7,739 nucleotides of DNA from Clostridia bacterium (GTDB lineage Bacteria > Bacillota_A > Clostridia > Oscillospirales > CAG-272), in contig JAGBSQ010000014.1 of NCBI GenBank assembly GCA_017631775.1, forward strand, positions 1 to 7,739. The letters run 5' to 3'. Shown here in pieces: positions 1 through 5,928 of the stretch (position 1 is the first letter of the stretch; the number at the start of each line of letters is the position of its first letter). The notes below the pieces were generated by a model, which saw nothing but the letters and a program-made list of their open reading frames with translations, was not told the DNA's origin and made no database searches. Made by a program: the position numbers and the translations under genes.

Positions 1-227
1 AAGGCGGCTTGTTTATCTGGTGCACCCTGCCCGAAGGCGTTGACAGCATGGATTTTGTGCGTGCCTGCAAGGAAAAGAAGCTGCTGGTTGTGCCCGGCGC
101 GACCTTCAACTGCGACCAGGATGCTCCCTCCTGCGGCTTCCGCCTCAACTACTCCACCCCCACCGACGCGCAGATCATTCAGGGATGCGCAAGACTGGGC
201 GCGGTGGCAAAAGAGTTTTGTAAGTAA
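1..227 (+). CDS. PLP-dependent aminotransferase (fold type I), C-terminal end only
   Basis: This is the last 75 or so codons of a gene that enters from the left edge; the reading frame has codons starting at base 3 and ends with TAA at 225-227. The visible part matches the C-terminal small domain of class I/II aminotransferases of the LysN / aromatic aminotransferase / MocR type. It has GGLFIWCTLPEG near the start, a VVPGATF segment, and FRLNYS, whose Arg is the residue that in this family binds the substrate alpha-carboxylate; the final helix (IIQGCARLGAVAKEF) is also typical. The enzyme would be cytoplasmic and transfer an amino group between an amino acid and a 2-oxo acid using pyridoxal phosphate. 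The lysine that forms the internal aldimine lies outside the window, so substrate cannot be assigned. trpS follows after 23 bases with no terminator between, so the two are probably co-transcribed. Confidence 0.85.
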   Translation, partial: GGLFIWCTLPEGVDSMDFVRACKEKKLLVVPGATFNCDQDAPSCGFRLNYSTPTDAQIIQGCARLGAVAKEFCK

Positions 228-230
228 TCG

Positions 231-236
231 AAAGGA
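231..236 (+). promoter_or_regulatory. Shine-Dalgarno-like AAAGGA upstream of trpS, long spacing
   Basis: AAAGGA lies just after the aminotransferase stop codon, with a 14-base spacer to the trpS ATG at 251. The optimum in Bacillota is about 6-9, and the other genes here have 7-9. The spacer contains the 8-base palindrome GATCGATC (243-250). Translation of trpS may therefore be weaker or partly coupled to the upstream gene; this is inference. Confidence 0.45.
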
Positions 237-250
237 TATATAGATCGATC

Positions 251-1252
251 ATGTTTCAGAATCAAAAGGTTTCCTTCTCCGGCGTACAGCCCAGCGGTAA
301 TTTGACCATTGGCAATTATCTGGGCGCGCTGCGTCATTTTTCCAGCTATTCCGACGATTATAAATGCCTGTACTGCGTGGTAGACCAGCACGCCATCACC
401 GTGCGCCAGGTTCCTGCAGATCTGCGCCGCCGCACCTACGAAACGCTGGCGCTTTACATGGCTTGCGGTCTTGATCCCGAAAAGAACACACTCTATGTGC
501 AATCCATGGTGCATGAGCATGCCGAGCTTGCATGGCTCCTCAATTGCTTTACCATGTTTGGCGAGCTTTCTCGCATGACGCAGTTTAAGGATAAGAGCGC
601 AAAGCATGCCGACAACATCAACGCAGGTCTTTTCACCTATCCCGTATTGATGGCAGCAGATATTCTGTTGTTCCAAACCGACGTAGTGCCCGTTGGCATT
701 GACCAAAAGCAACACGTTGAACTTTGCCGTGATATTGCAAACAGACTTAACCAAATTTATCCCGACCTCTTTACCGTTCCCGAGCCGATTATGGCAAAGA
801 GCGGCAAAAAGATCATGTCCTTGGCAGAGCCCACCAAAAAGATGAGCAAATCCGATGAAAACACCAATGCGGTAGTTTACATTTTGGATGACAAGGATAC
901 CATCATTCGCAAGTTCAAAAGAGCGGTAACCGACTCCGAGGCTGAAATTCGCTTCTCCGAGGATAAACCCGGTGTGAGCAATTTGATGACCATTTATTCT
1001 TGCTTTACCGGCAAGAATTATGACGAGATCGAACGCGAGTTTGCCGGCTTGGGTTACGGAGATTTTAAGCTTGCAGTCGGTGAGGCAACTGCCGATGCAT
1101 TGGCACCCGTTCAGGCTCGTTTTAAGGAATTAATGGCAGACAAGGCGGCACTCGAAGCACAAATGAAGCGCGGAGCAGAGGAAGCATCCTACTATGCGCG
1201 CCGCACACTTTCCAAAATTCAAAAGAAGCTTGGCTTTGTACAAATTCGGTAA
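251..1252 (+). CDS. trpS: Tryptophanyl-tRNA synthetase
   Basis: The complete 333-aa protein charges tRNA-Trp with tryptophan using ATP, in the cytoplasm, as a class Ic dimer. It opens with the family's QPSGNLTIGNYLGAL stretch (residues 13-27), where TIGN at 19-22 is the HIGH signature. Next come the tryptophan-pocket region GLFTYPVLMAADILLF (126-141), with the conserved Asp at 137, then VGIDQKQHVEL (148-158). The KMSKS loop is exact at 197-201. Length is normal for bacterial TrpRS (about 330 aa). ATG at 251 is the only sensible start: no upstream in-frame start exists between it and the aminotransferase gene. The nearest Shine-Dalgarno-like sequence, AAAGGA at 231-236, is about 14 bases from the ATG, longer than usual. 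No T-box leader lies directly upstream, so any tRNA-dependent control would have to sit upstream of the aminotransferase gene. A strong terminator follows at 1287-1321. Confidence 0.97.
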   Translation: MFQNQKVSFSGVQPSGNLTIGNYLGALRHFSSYSDDYKCLYCVVDQHAITVRQVPADLRRRTYETLALYMACGLDPEKNTLYVQSMVHEHAELAWLLNCFTMFGELSRMTQFKDKSAKHADNINAGLFTYPVLMAADILLFQTDVVPVGIDQKQHVELCRDIANRLNQIYPDLFTVPEPIMAKSGKKIMSLAEPTKKMSKSDENTNAVVYILDDKDTIIRKFKRAVTDSEAEIRFSEDKPGVSNLMTIYSCFTGKNYDEIEREFAGLGYGDFKLAVGEATADALAPVQARFKELMADKAALEAQMKRGAEEASYYARRTLSKIQKKLGFVQIR

Positions 1253-1286
1253 AAAATTCCGATTTTTGCATAACGCATTTCAAAAC

Positions 1287-1321
1287 AGGGGAAAATCCGT
1301 ATGGGTTTTCCCTTATTTTTT
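1287..1321 (+). terminator. Intrinsic terminator after trpS
   Basis: A near-perfect 12-bp stem pairs 1287-1298 with 1303-1314 around the 4-base loop GTAT. Its core is GGGAAAATCC against GGGTTTTCCC; the only non-Watson-Crick pairs are one G-T near the loop and one G-T near the base. It is followed by A and six T's (1316-1321). This is a textbook rho-independent terminator, 34 bases past the trpS stop. It ends 22 bases before the next start codon. Confidence 0.9.
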
Positions 1322-1331
1322 GTATGCGATT

Positions 1332-1336
1332 AGGAG
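1332..1336 (+). promoter_or_regulatory. Ribosome binding site AGGAG that fixes the start of the TagO-like gene
   Basis: AGGAG with a 7-base spacer to ATG at 1344. The reading frame stays open upstream to 1194, but that extension would overlap the trpS 3' end and run through the terminator hairpin, and it lacks such a site. The RBS therefore decides the start at 1344. Confidence 0.85.
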
Positions 1337-1343
1337 TTTTGCT

Positions 1344-2309
1344 ATGTACGTTGTTATTGGCATTTTCGTTTTTCTTTTGTGTTATGTGCTAACGCCGGTG
1401 GTTGCGCGCTTGGCTTGGAGGATCGGTGCGGTTGACGTGCCCTTGGATGGGCGCCGTATGCACCGCAGGAGCATTCCGCGCGATGGCGGAGTGGCGATGT
1501 TTTTTTCGTTTTTGCTCGGCTTGGTGCTTTTGAACGAGTGGGACCGCTTTTTGACCTCGTTGGCGATTGGATGCGGCATTATGGTGCTTGTAGGACTTGC
1601 CGACGACGTTTTTGGCCTTGGTGTATGGGTAAAGCTTTTGTTGCAAGGTGTAACCGCCACGGCCGCGGTCTTGTGGAGCGGTGCCGCAAACGGACCCGGT
1701 GCCGCCGGAGCTGTTTTATGGATCGTTTTGCTCATCAACGCGCACAATTTTATCGATGGGATGGATGGCCTTTTGTGCGGTTGCGGAGCAGTAGAATGTC
1801 TTATGCTCGGCGCTTGCTTTTTTATAGGAGGGCAGGGCATTTTGGGCATTGCTTCGCTTTATTTAGCGGTAGCGTGTGTGGCTTTTCGCATATACAATCG
1901 CTATCCCGCACACGTGTTTGCGGGGGACTCTGGCTCCGAGGCTTTGGGTTTTACTTTGGGCATGCTCTCACTCCCGTTGTTCGGGCAAAAGATGGATCTG
2001 TCCCTTCTTGCTCCTCTCTTTATTTTTGCATATCCCATCATTGATTTGGTCAGCTCGGTGGCAAGGCGCATTTTGCACGGTTACAGTCCTTTTCGGGCTG
2101 ACCGCGCACACCTGCATCACCGCGTGTTTGCGGCAGGTGTTTCGCACGCCGAGTGCACCAATATTTTAATGAGTCTTTGCGCGGTTGCGGGAGTGCTTGG
2201 CGTTATGATCAGTTGGGAAAAGCTGTGGCTCGCAGCAGGCATTCTTTGTCCCTTTGCGGCACTCTTTTTGGCAAGGGTCAAACGGTACGTTCTGCTCTTT
2301 GATCATTGA
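1344..2309 (+). CDS. WecA/TagO-like undecaprenyl-phosphate sugar-1-phosphate transferase
   Basis: This 321-aa polytopic membrane protein belongs to the MraY/WecA/TagO superfamily. Members move a (usually N-acetylated) sugar-1-phosphate from a UDP-sugar to undecaprenyl phosphate on the cytoplasmic face, starting teichoic acid, O-antigen-like or capsule polymers. Family signatures occur in the expected order: RRMHRRSIPRDGG (38-49); the Mg-binding Asp pair in GLADD (84-88); NAHNFIDGMDGL (132-143), with the catalytic-region Asn/Asp residues; VFAGDSGS (191-198); and HLHHR (256-260), the HxHH motif of the WecA/TagO branch. MraY lacks that HxHH motif. About ten hydrophobic segments run between residues 1 and 310. 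Length is slightly short compared with the usual 340-360. Codon use is heavier in Leu-TTG and Ala-GCG than in the neighbouring large gene, which favours CTT and GCA/GCT. No other cell-wall polymer genes are in view, so the exact acceptor polymer and sugar are not known. Flanking terminators isolate it from both neighbours. Confidence 0.9.
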   Translation: MYVVIGIFVFLLCYVLTPVVARLAWRIGAVDVPLDGRRMHRRSIPRDGGVAMFFSFLLGLVLLNEWDRFLTSLAIGCGIMVLVGLADDVFGLGVWVKLLLQGVTATAAVLWSGAANGPGAAGAVLWIVLLINAHNFIDGMDGLLCGCGAVECLMLGACFFIGGQGILGIASLYLAVACVAFRIYNRYPAHVFAGDSGSEALGFTLGMLSLPLFGQKMDLSLLAPLFIFAYPIIDLVSSVARRILHGYSPFRADRAHLHHRVFAAGVSHAECTNILMSLCAVAGVLGVMISWEKLWLAAGILCPFAALFLARVKRYVLLFDH

Positions 2310-2358
2310 AAGCATTCCTTTTCTGTCGTTTTCTTGCTATTGCTCTAAAAAAATAAAT

Positions 2359-2395
2359 AAAAAAGGAAGATTGTTTGTGCAATTTTCCTTTTTTT
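2359..2395 (+). terminator. Intrinsic terminator after the TagO-like gene
   Basis: A 15-bp stem pairs 2359-2373 with 2380-2394 around the loop TTTGTG. It is perfect except for one G-T pair. The 3' arm ends in a run of seven T's (2389-2395), and the 5' arm begins with a run of A's, so the structure could also work on the other strand, although no minus-strand gene points at it. It sits about 50 bases past the stop codon at 2307-2309 and directly abuts the next promoter's -35 box. Confidence 0.9.
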
Positions 2396-2397
2396 GC

Positions 2398-2427
2398 TTG
2401 ACAAGGAAGGGCAAGGTGTGCTATTAT
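2398..2427 (+). promoter_or_regulatory. Strong sigma-A promoter for the 867-codon gene
   Basis: Consensus -35 TTGACA (2398-2403), an 18-base spacer, and -10 TATTAT (2422-2427). The -10 is preceded by TGC (2419-2421), which makes it an extended -10. The predicted transcription start is near 2434, giving a leader of about 50 bases. The near-consensus match suggests strong, constitutive or repressor-limited expression. Confidence 0.85.
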
Positions 2428-2435
2428 GTATATGT

Positions 2436-2450
2436 AGCATTGTCGATGCT
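2436..2450 (+). repeat. Inverted repeat at the predicted mRNA 5' end
   Basis: AGCAT (2436-2440) and ATGCT (2446-2450) are perfect inverted repeats separated by five bases. They begin within a few bases of the predicted transcription start. The repeat could form a 5'-end stem-loop in the mRNA or act as a small operator. It is short, so chance is possible. Confidence 0.4.
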
Positions 2451-2482
2451 GAAAGATCATCCAAACAAAAGGAGATATTATT

Positions 2483-5086
2483 ATGGGTACTATTTTTACC
2501 GCCGTACTGCTCTTATTTGTTGCCGTTAGCGTTTTGTGGTCTGTATTTGTCCGCAAGCTGGTTAAAACAAGAATCAAGAGCATTTTCGTTATTGCAAGCG
2601 TTGTTTTGGCACTGATTGGTACAGTTGCTGTTAAAAACTTTGTGCTTGATCCTGCATTTGCACAGGACACCTTACTTCCTATGGTTGCTTCCGATCTTCC
2701 TGCAATGGTGGGAGATCTCGTAACCTCTTCTGCCGCTTTGCGCGAGGTTGCACTTGGTTTGCCGGTAGCATTGATCTCTCCTATGATCTTTGTTCTTCTT
2801 TACATCGTTCTTTACGTTTTGACAAGCATCATTTACCTGCTTGTTCTGCTCTTTGCAGGCAGAAAGCTTAGAAAGAGCAAGAAGAATAAGGCTCCTTATG
2901 CAAAGGCACGCGGCTTTGTATGGTCTGCATGCTCCGCAGCACTCTCTTTGATCGTTATCCTTCTTCCCATTGCTTTTTACGGCAGCTTGATTGACGATAC
3001 CTTGGTAGCTCTTTGTGATGCTGATGTAATTCCTACTGACGCACAGGGAACCGTAGAGACCGTTAACGAAAAATACGTTGCTCCCATTACCAAGGGTACC
3101 GCTGTTGAAATGTTCCGCGCATTTGGCGGTGACATGGTAATCGAAGAGCTCACCTCTTTCTCGCTCAAGGGTGAAAAGATTTACATTCAAAAGGAATTCG
3201 GTGCTATTTCCGGCTTGGTAGGTGACATTATGCCTCTTACCAAGGCAGGCGCTCCCACCAATTACGGTGAAGAAGAGGTTGACGCGGTAGTTTCTATCGT
3301 AGATTCCTTGTCCAAGTCCAAGTTCCTTACCGCCATTGCCTCCGAGGCAGTTTACCTTTTGACCGACGACATGGTTTCGGGCGAAAAGGATATGCCTATG
3401 GCAGATAACGAAATGTTTGGCGACCTGATTGCAAAGGTAATTACCATTTTGCATGACGATGCACAAGATACCACTCTGTTTGTAGCAGACCTCAAGACCG
3501 TTGCCGAAATGGCAGGCGAGCTTGTTAAGGGCGGTGTTCTCAACAATTTGGGCAACATCGATGCACTTATGGAAGAGCTTGCAGGCGGCAGCACCATTAA
3601 GAACGTTATTCTTGCGCTGGGCAAGAACAGCAGCATGAAGGGCCTCATTCCCGAGGTTACCAACATCGGTATCGAAGCAATTGCTTCTTTTGTAGAAGTA
3701 AAGGCTGATGCAAACGAAGCTTACACCGAGCTTTTGAACACCGTTGCAGCTGACCTCAATGCCGTTAAGGATCTTGAGGGCGAGGGTAAGGCAGCAGAGC
3801 TTGCAGCAAAGCTTGCCGATGCATTTGACACCGCAGGCGTTGTTGTTGAAAAGGAAACCGTTGAAGCTTATGCAGCTTCCATGCTTGTTGAAATCGCAAG
3901 CATGAGAGATGAAACCGCAGTTACCGCAGATGACGTTCAAGCGTTTTTTGCTACCACCACCCTTGCAAATGCGGTTGCATTGCAAAACGCTGAGGAATAT
4001 GAAAAGATCACTCTCCTTGTATTCCTTGATGACCTCGTAATCGACGCTGATGCAGCAGCAGAACTGATCACCGACCAAACCGTAGAGCAAGAGGCAGAAG
4101 CAATTGGCGGCATCTTCTCTCAAGCGGGATCTCTGTTGAATCAAGTTTCCGGCGAAATCAATATCGGCACCATGGCAGAGTCTGTCGGTGGCATTCTCAA
4201 CGCGCTGAACAACTCTGTTTGCGTAGGTCAAGAGCGCACCTCCAACCTCTTTGTTGCAATCGTTCAATCCAGCATTGTAAGAGATACTGCTAACATGGAT
4301 ATTGCAACCGCTACAGACCTTGGTATCAAGGGCTCCACCGGCGACAATATCGACTACGCAAAGACCTTTAAGACCATTTCCAACACCATGGATCTGCTCC
4401 AAAACATGAACTCCAGCACCGAGGGCGGTATGTCTCAAGAGGACCTTACAACCGTTCTTAAGGATCTTAACCAACAAACCGCGGGCATGATCGAGTCCTA
4501 CATCACCGAGGATAGATTGACCAATGACTACGGCCTGAATGCAGAGCAATCCGGCACCGCAGCTCCCATTATCTCCGACGTATTCGGCTACATGGGTAGC
4601 GCAGATATGACCGAAGAGGAATGCGCAAAAGAAGCAGAAGCAATTACCGACGTTATGAACCTTGTTACTTCCGCAAGTGATAAGGCTTCAAGCGGTGAGA
4701 GCAGCCAAACCATCTTTGGCGGTGAGGACAGCGTACTTGGTAAGGATGCAACAAGCACCATCGAGACCATTATGTCCTCCGAGTCCATCAAGCACTCCCT
4801 CAACAACAATTCCGACAAGCTCGAAGGCGACATTTTCGGCATGCAAGCAACCCAAGGTGGCGAGGGTGAAGAAGGCGGCGAAGGCCAAGCACCTGCACAA
4901 GGTTTGCTGACCGAAGAAGAAATGACCCAACTGGAAGATGCTATGCACGGCTACTACAACGACGAGGAAAGAGTAAACAACCAAACTGAAGAAGAGCGCC
5001 AAAAGGATAAGGAAGCTCTGACCAACATTGGTAAGCTCTTTGGTTACTCTGTTGAGGATATGGAAGCTATTTTGAACAGACAATAA
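2483..5086 (+). CDS. Unrecognised 867-aa membrane protein: 4-TM N-terminus plus large acidic domain
   Basis: I do not recognise this protein's family. The start at ATG 2483 has AAAAGGAG (2467-2474) 8 bases upstream. Hydrophobic segments lie at about residues 3-23, 33-53, 96-125 and 146-169. The loops after the first and third are strongly basic (RKLVKTRIK at 24-32; RKLRKSKKNK at 127-136), and the loop at 54-95 is acidic. By the positive-inside rule both termini are then outside the cytoplasm. The four-segment plan resembles CvpA-family proteins, but that is only a shape match. Residues 170-867 are mostly predicted-helical and Ala-rich, with about 125 Asp/Glu against about 41 Lys/Arg by hand count. 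Residues 260-400 hold weakly repeating amphipathic helix pairs. A Gly/Glu-rich low-complexity stretch (791-802) precedes a charged C-terminal tail. Only four Cys are present (150, 178, 580, 714). There is no cleavable signal peptide, LPXTG motif or catalytic signature that I can see. It forms a single-gene unit with its own promoter and terminator. Confidence 0.9.
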   Translation: MGTIFTAVLLLFVAVSVLWSVFVRKLVKTRIKSIFVIASVVLALIGTVAVKNFVLDPAFAQDTLLPMVASDLPAMVGDLVTSSAALREVALGLPVALISPMIFVLLYIVLYVLTSIIYLLVLLFAGRKLRKSKKNKAPYAKARGFVWSACSAALSLIVILLPIAFYGSLIDDTLVALCDADVIPTDAQGTVETVNEKYVAPITKGTAVEMFRAFGGDMVIEELTSFSLKGEKIYIQKEFGAISGLVGDIMPLTKAGAPTNYGEEEVDAVVSIVDSLSKSKFLTAIASEAVYLLTDDMVSGEKDMPMADNEMFGDLIAKVITILHDDAQDTTLFVADLKTVAEMAGELVKGGVLNNLGNIDALMEELAGGSTIKNVILALGKNSSMKGLIPEVTNIGIEAIASFVEVKADANEAYTELLNTVAADLNAVKDLEGEGKAAELAAKLADAFDTAGVVVEKETVEAYAASMLVEIASMRDETAVTADDVQAFFATTTLANAVALQNAEEYEKITLLVFLDDLVIDADAAAELITDQTVEQEAEAIGGIFSQAGSLLNQVSGEINIGTMAESVGGILNALNNSVCVGQERTSNLFVAIVQSSIVRDTANMDIATATDLGIKGSTGDNIDYAKTFKTISNTMDLLQNMNSSTEGGMSQEDLTTVLKDLNQQTAGMIESYITEDRLTNDYGLNAEQSGTAAPIISDVFGYMGSADMTEEECAKEAEAITDVMNLVTSASDKASSGESSQTIFGGEDSVLGKDATSTIETIMSSESIKHSLNNNSDKLEGDIFGMQATQGGEGEEGGEGQAPAQGLLTEEEMTQLEDAMHGYYNDEERVNNQTEEERQKDKEALTNIGKLFGYSVEDMEAILNRQ

Positions 5087-5126
5087 TCCATAACAAAAAC
5101 AGTTGAAAAGCAATTCATAAAAAAGC

Positions 5127-5158
5127 AAGGGAGACCCACACAGGTCTCCCTTTTGTTA
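5127..5158 (+). terminator. Intrinsic terminator after the 867-codon gene
   Basis: A perfect 10-bp stem pairs AAGGGAGACC (5127-5136) with GGTCTCCCTT (5143-5152) around the loop CACACA. It is followed by TTGTTA and then a longer T-run (5161-5167). It lies 40 bases past the stop codon. The T-rich tail continues into the AT-rich region upstream of the deoC promoter. Confidence 0.92.
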
Positions 5159-5177
5159 TCTTTTTTTCTATAACCTA

Positions 5178-5206
5178 TTGCAATTCTTATATAAAAATGG
5201 TAAAAT
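5178..5206 (+). promoter_or_regulatory. Sigma-A promoter of the deoCDB operon
   Basis: -35 TTGCAA (5178-5183), an optimal 17-base spacer, and -10 TAAAAT (5201-5206). TGG directly before the -10 gives an extended -10. The 25 bases upstream of the -35 are very rich in A and T and could act as an UP element. Predicted start near 5213, leaving a leader of under 30 bases, too short for a riboswitch. The 8-base palindrome ATTGCAAT (5177-5184) overlaps the -35. Confidence 0.82.
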
Positions 5207-5239
5207 AAAGATGGATAATTATGATAGGAGGCTTATATT

Positions 5240-5905
5240 ATGAATATAACCGAAATTTTGGGCCGTTGTGACCACACCCTGTTGTTGCAAACCGCAACTT
5301 GGGATGAAATTCGTGCTATTTGCGATGATGGCATGAAATACCAAACCGCATCTGTTTGCATTCCCCCTTGCTACGTAAAGCAGGCTAAGGAATACGTTGG
5401 CGACCGTCTTGCTATCTGCACCGTTATCGGCTTCCCGAATGGAGACAGCACCACCGCTGTTAAGTGCTTTGAAACCGCAGAGGCTCTGCGCGAGGGCGCC
5501 GATGAGATCGATATGGTCATTCACGTAGGTGACCTCAAGGCAGGCAATGACGAAAAGATCCTTGAAGAAATCCGCGCCATTAAGGCGGTTTGCGGCGAAA
5601 AGATCCTTAAGGTCATTATCGAAACCTGTCTTTTGAACGAGGACGAAAAACTGCGTATGTGCCGCATCGTTACCGAATCGGGTGCGGACTATATTAAAAC
5701 CTCTACCGGTTTTTCCACCGCAGGTGCTACCCGTGAGGATGTAGCCCTGATGCGCGCAAACGTAGGCGCACACGTAAAGGTTAAGGCGGCAGGCGGCATT
5801 GCAAGCCTCGCCGATGCTGAGGACTTTATCAACCTCGGTGCCGACCGTCTTGGCACAAGCCGTGTAGTAAAGATTATCAAGAACACCGACAACGGTGGAT
5901 ACTAA
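5240..5905 (+). CDS. deoC: Deoxyribose-phosphate aldolase
   Basis: This 221-aa class I aldolase has the usual length for Bacillota DeoC. It cleaves 2-deoxy-D-ribose-5-phosphate into acetaldehyde and glyceraldehyde-3-phosphate in the cytoplasm, the last step of deoxynucleoside breakdown. DHTLL at 11-15 opens the TIM barrel. EIDMVIHVG (89-97) carries the proton-relay Asp at 91. The Schiff-base lysine is K153 in DYIKTSTGF, and the second active-site lysine is K182 in VKAAGGIA. The phosphate-binding loop region ADRLGTS is at 201-207. These correspond to E. coli Asp102, Lys167 and Lys201. The start is set by AGGAGG at 5226-5231 with an 8-base spacer. It is first in a deoC-deoD-deoB operon with its own promoter; deoD starts 23 bases after the stop. 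All key residues are present. Confidence 0.97.
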   Translation: MNITEILGRCDHTLLLQTATWDEIRAICDDGMKYQTASVCIPPCYVKQAKEYVGDRLAICTVIGFPNGDSTTAVKCFETAEALREGADEIDMVIHVGDLKAGNDEKILEEIRAIKAVCGEKILKVIIETCLLNEDEKLRMCRIVTESGADYIKTSTGFSTAGATREDVALMRANVGAHVKVKAAGGIASLADAEDFINLGADRLGTSRVVKIIKNTDNGGY

Positions 5906-5928
5906 TATTTGAAAAGGAGATTAAGATT

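Noticed and set aside
179..754. Minus-strand open frame of 191 codons opposite the start of trpS
   Set aside because: It overlaps an unmistakable TrpRS N-terminus including the TIGN signature and has no supporting signals.
1194..1343. In-frame N-terminal extension of the TagO-like gene into the end of trpS
   Set aside because: The extension would be translated through the terminator hairpin, is basic and non-conserved in look, and the AGGAG at 1332-1336 clearly serves ATG 1344, where the first membrane helix begins.
2310..2482. Possible small RNA or short gene between the TagO-like gene and the orphan gene
   Set aside because: The space is fully accounted for by the terminator, the promoter and the short leader; the open frames crossing it lack an RBS and run into the neighbouring gene.
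2672..4549. A 625-codon open frame on the minus strand, antisense to the orphan membrane protein gene
   Set aside because: It mirrors the sense gene's codon bias (few codons whose complement is a stop in that phase). Its product is Cys- and Asn-rich with no domain-like pattern, and it has no promoter or RBS of its own. The sense gene has a promoter, RBS and terminator.
5215..5222. Palindrome ATAATTAT in the deoC leader
   Set aside because: It is eight bases of pure A/T in an A/T-rich leader, so chance is likely, and the flanks do not extend the symmetry.
5087..5239. Possible riboswitch upstream of deoC
   Set aside because: The predicted transcription start leaves under 30 bases of leader, and the only hairpin present is the terminator of the preceding gene.
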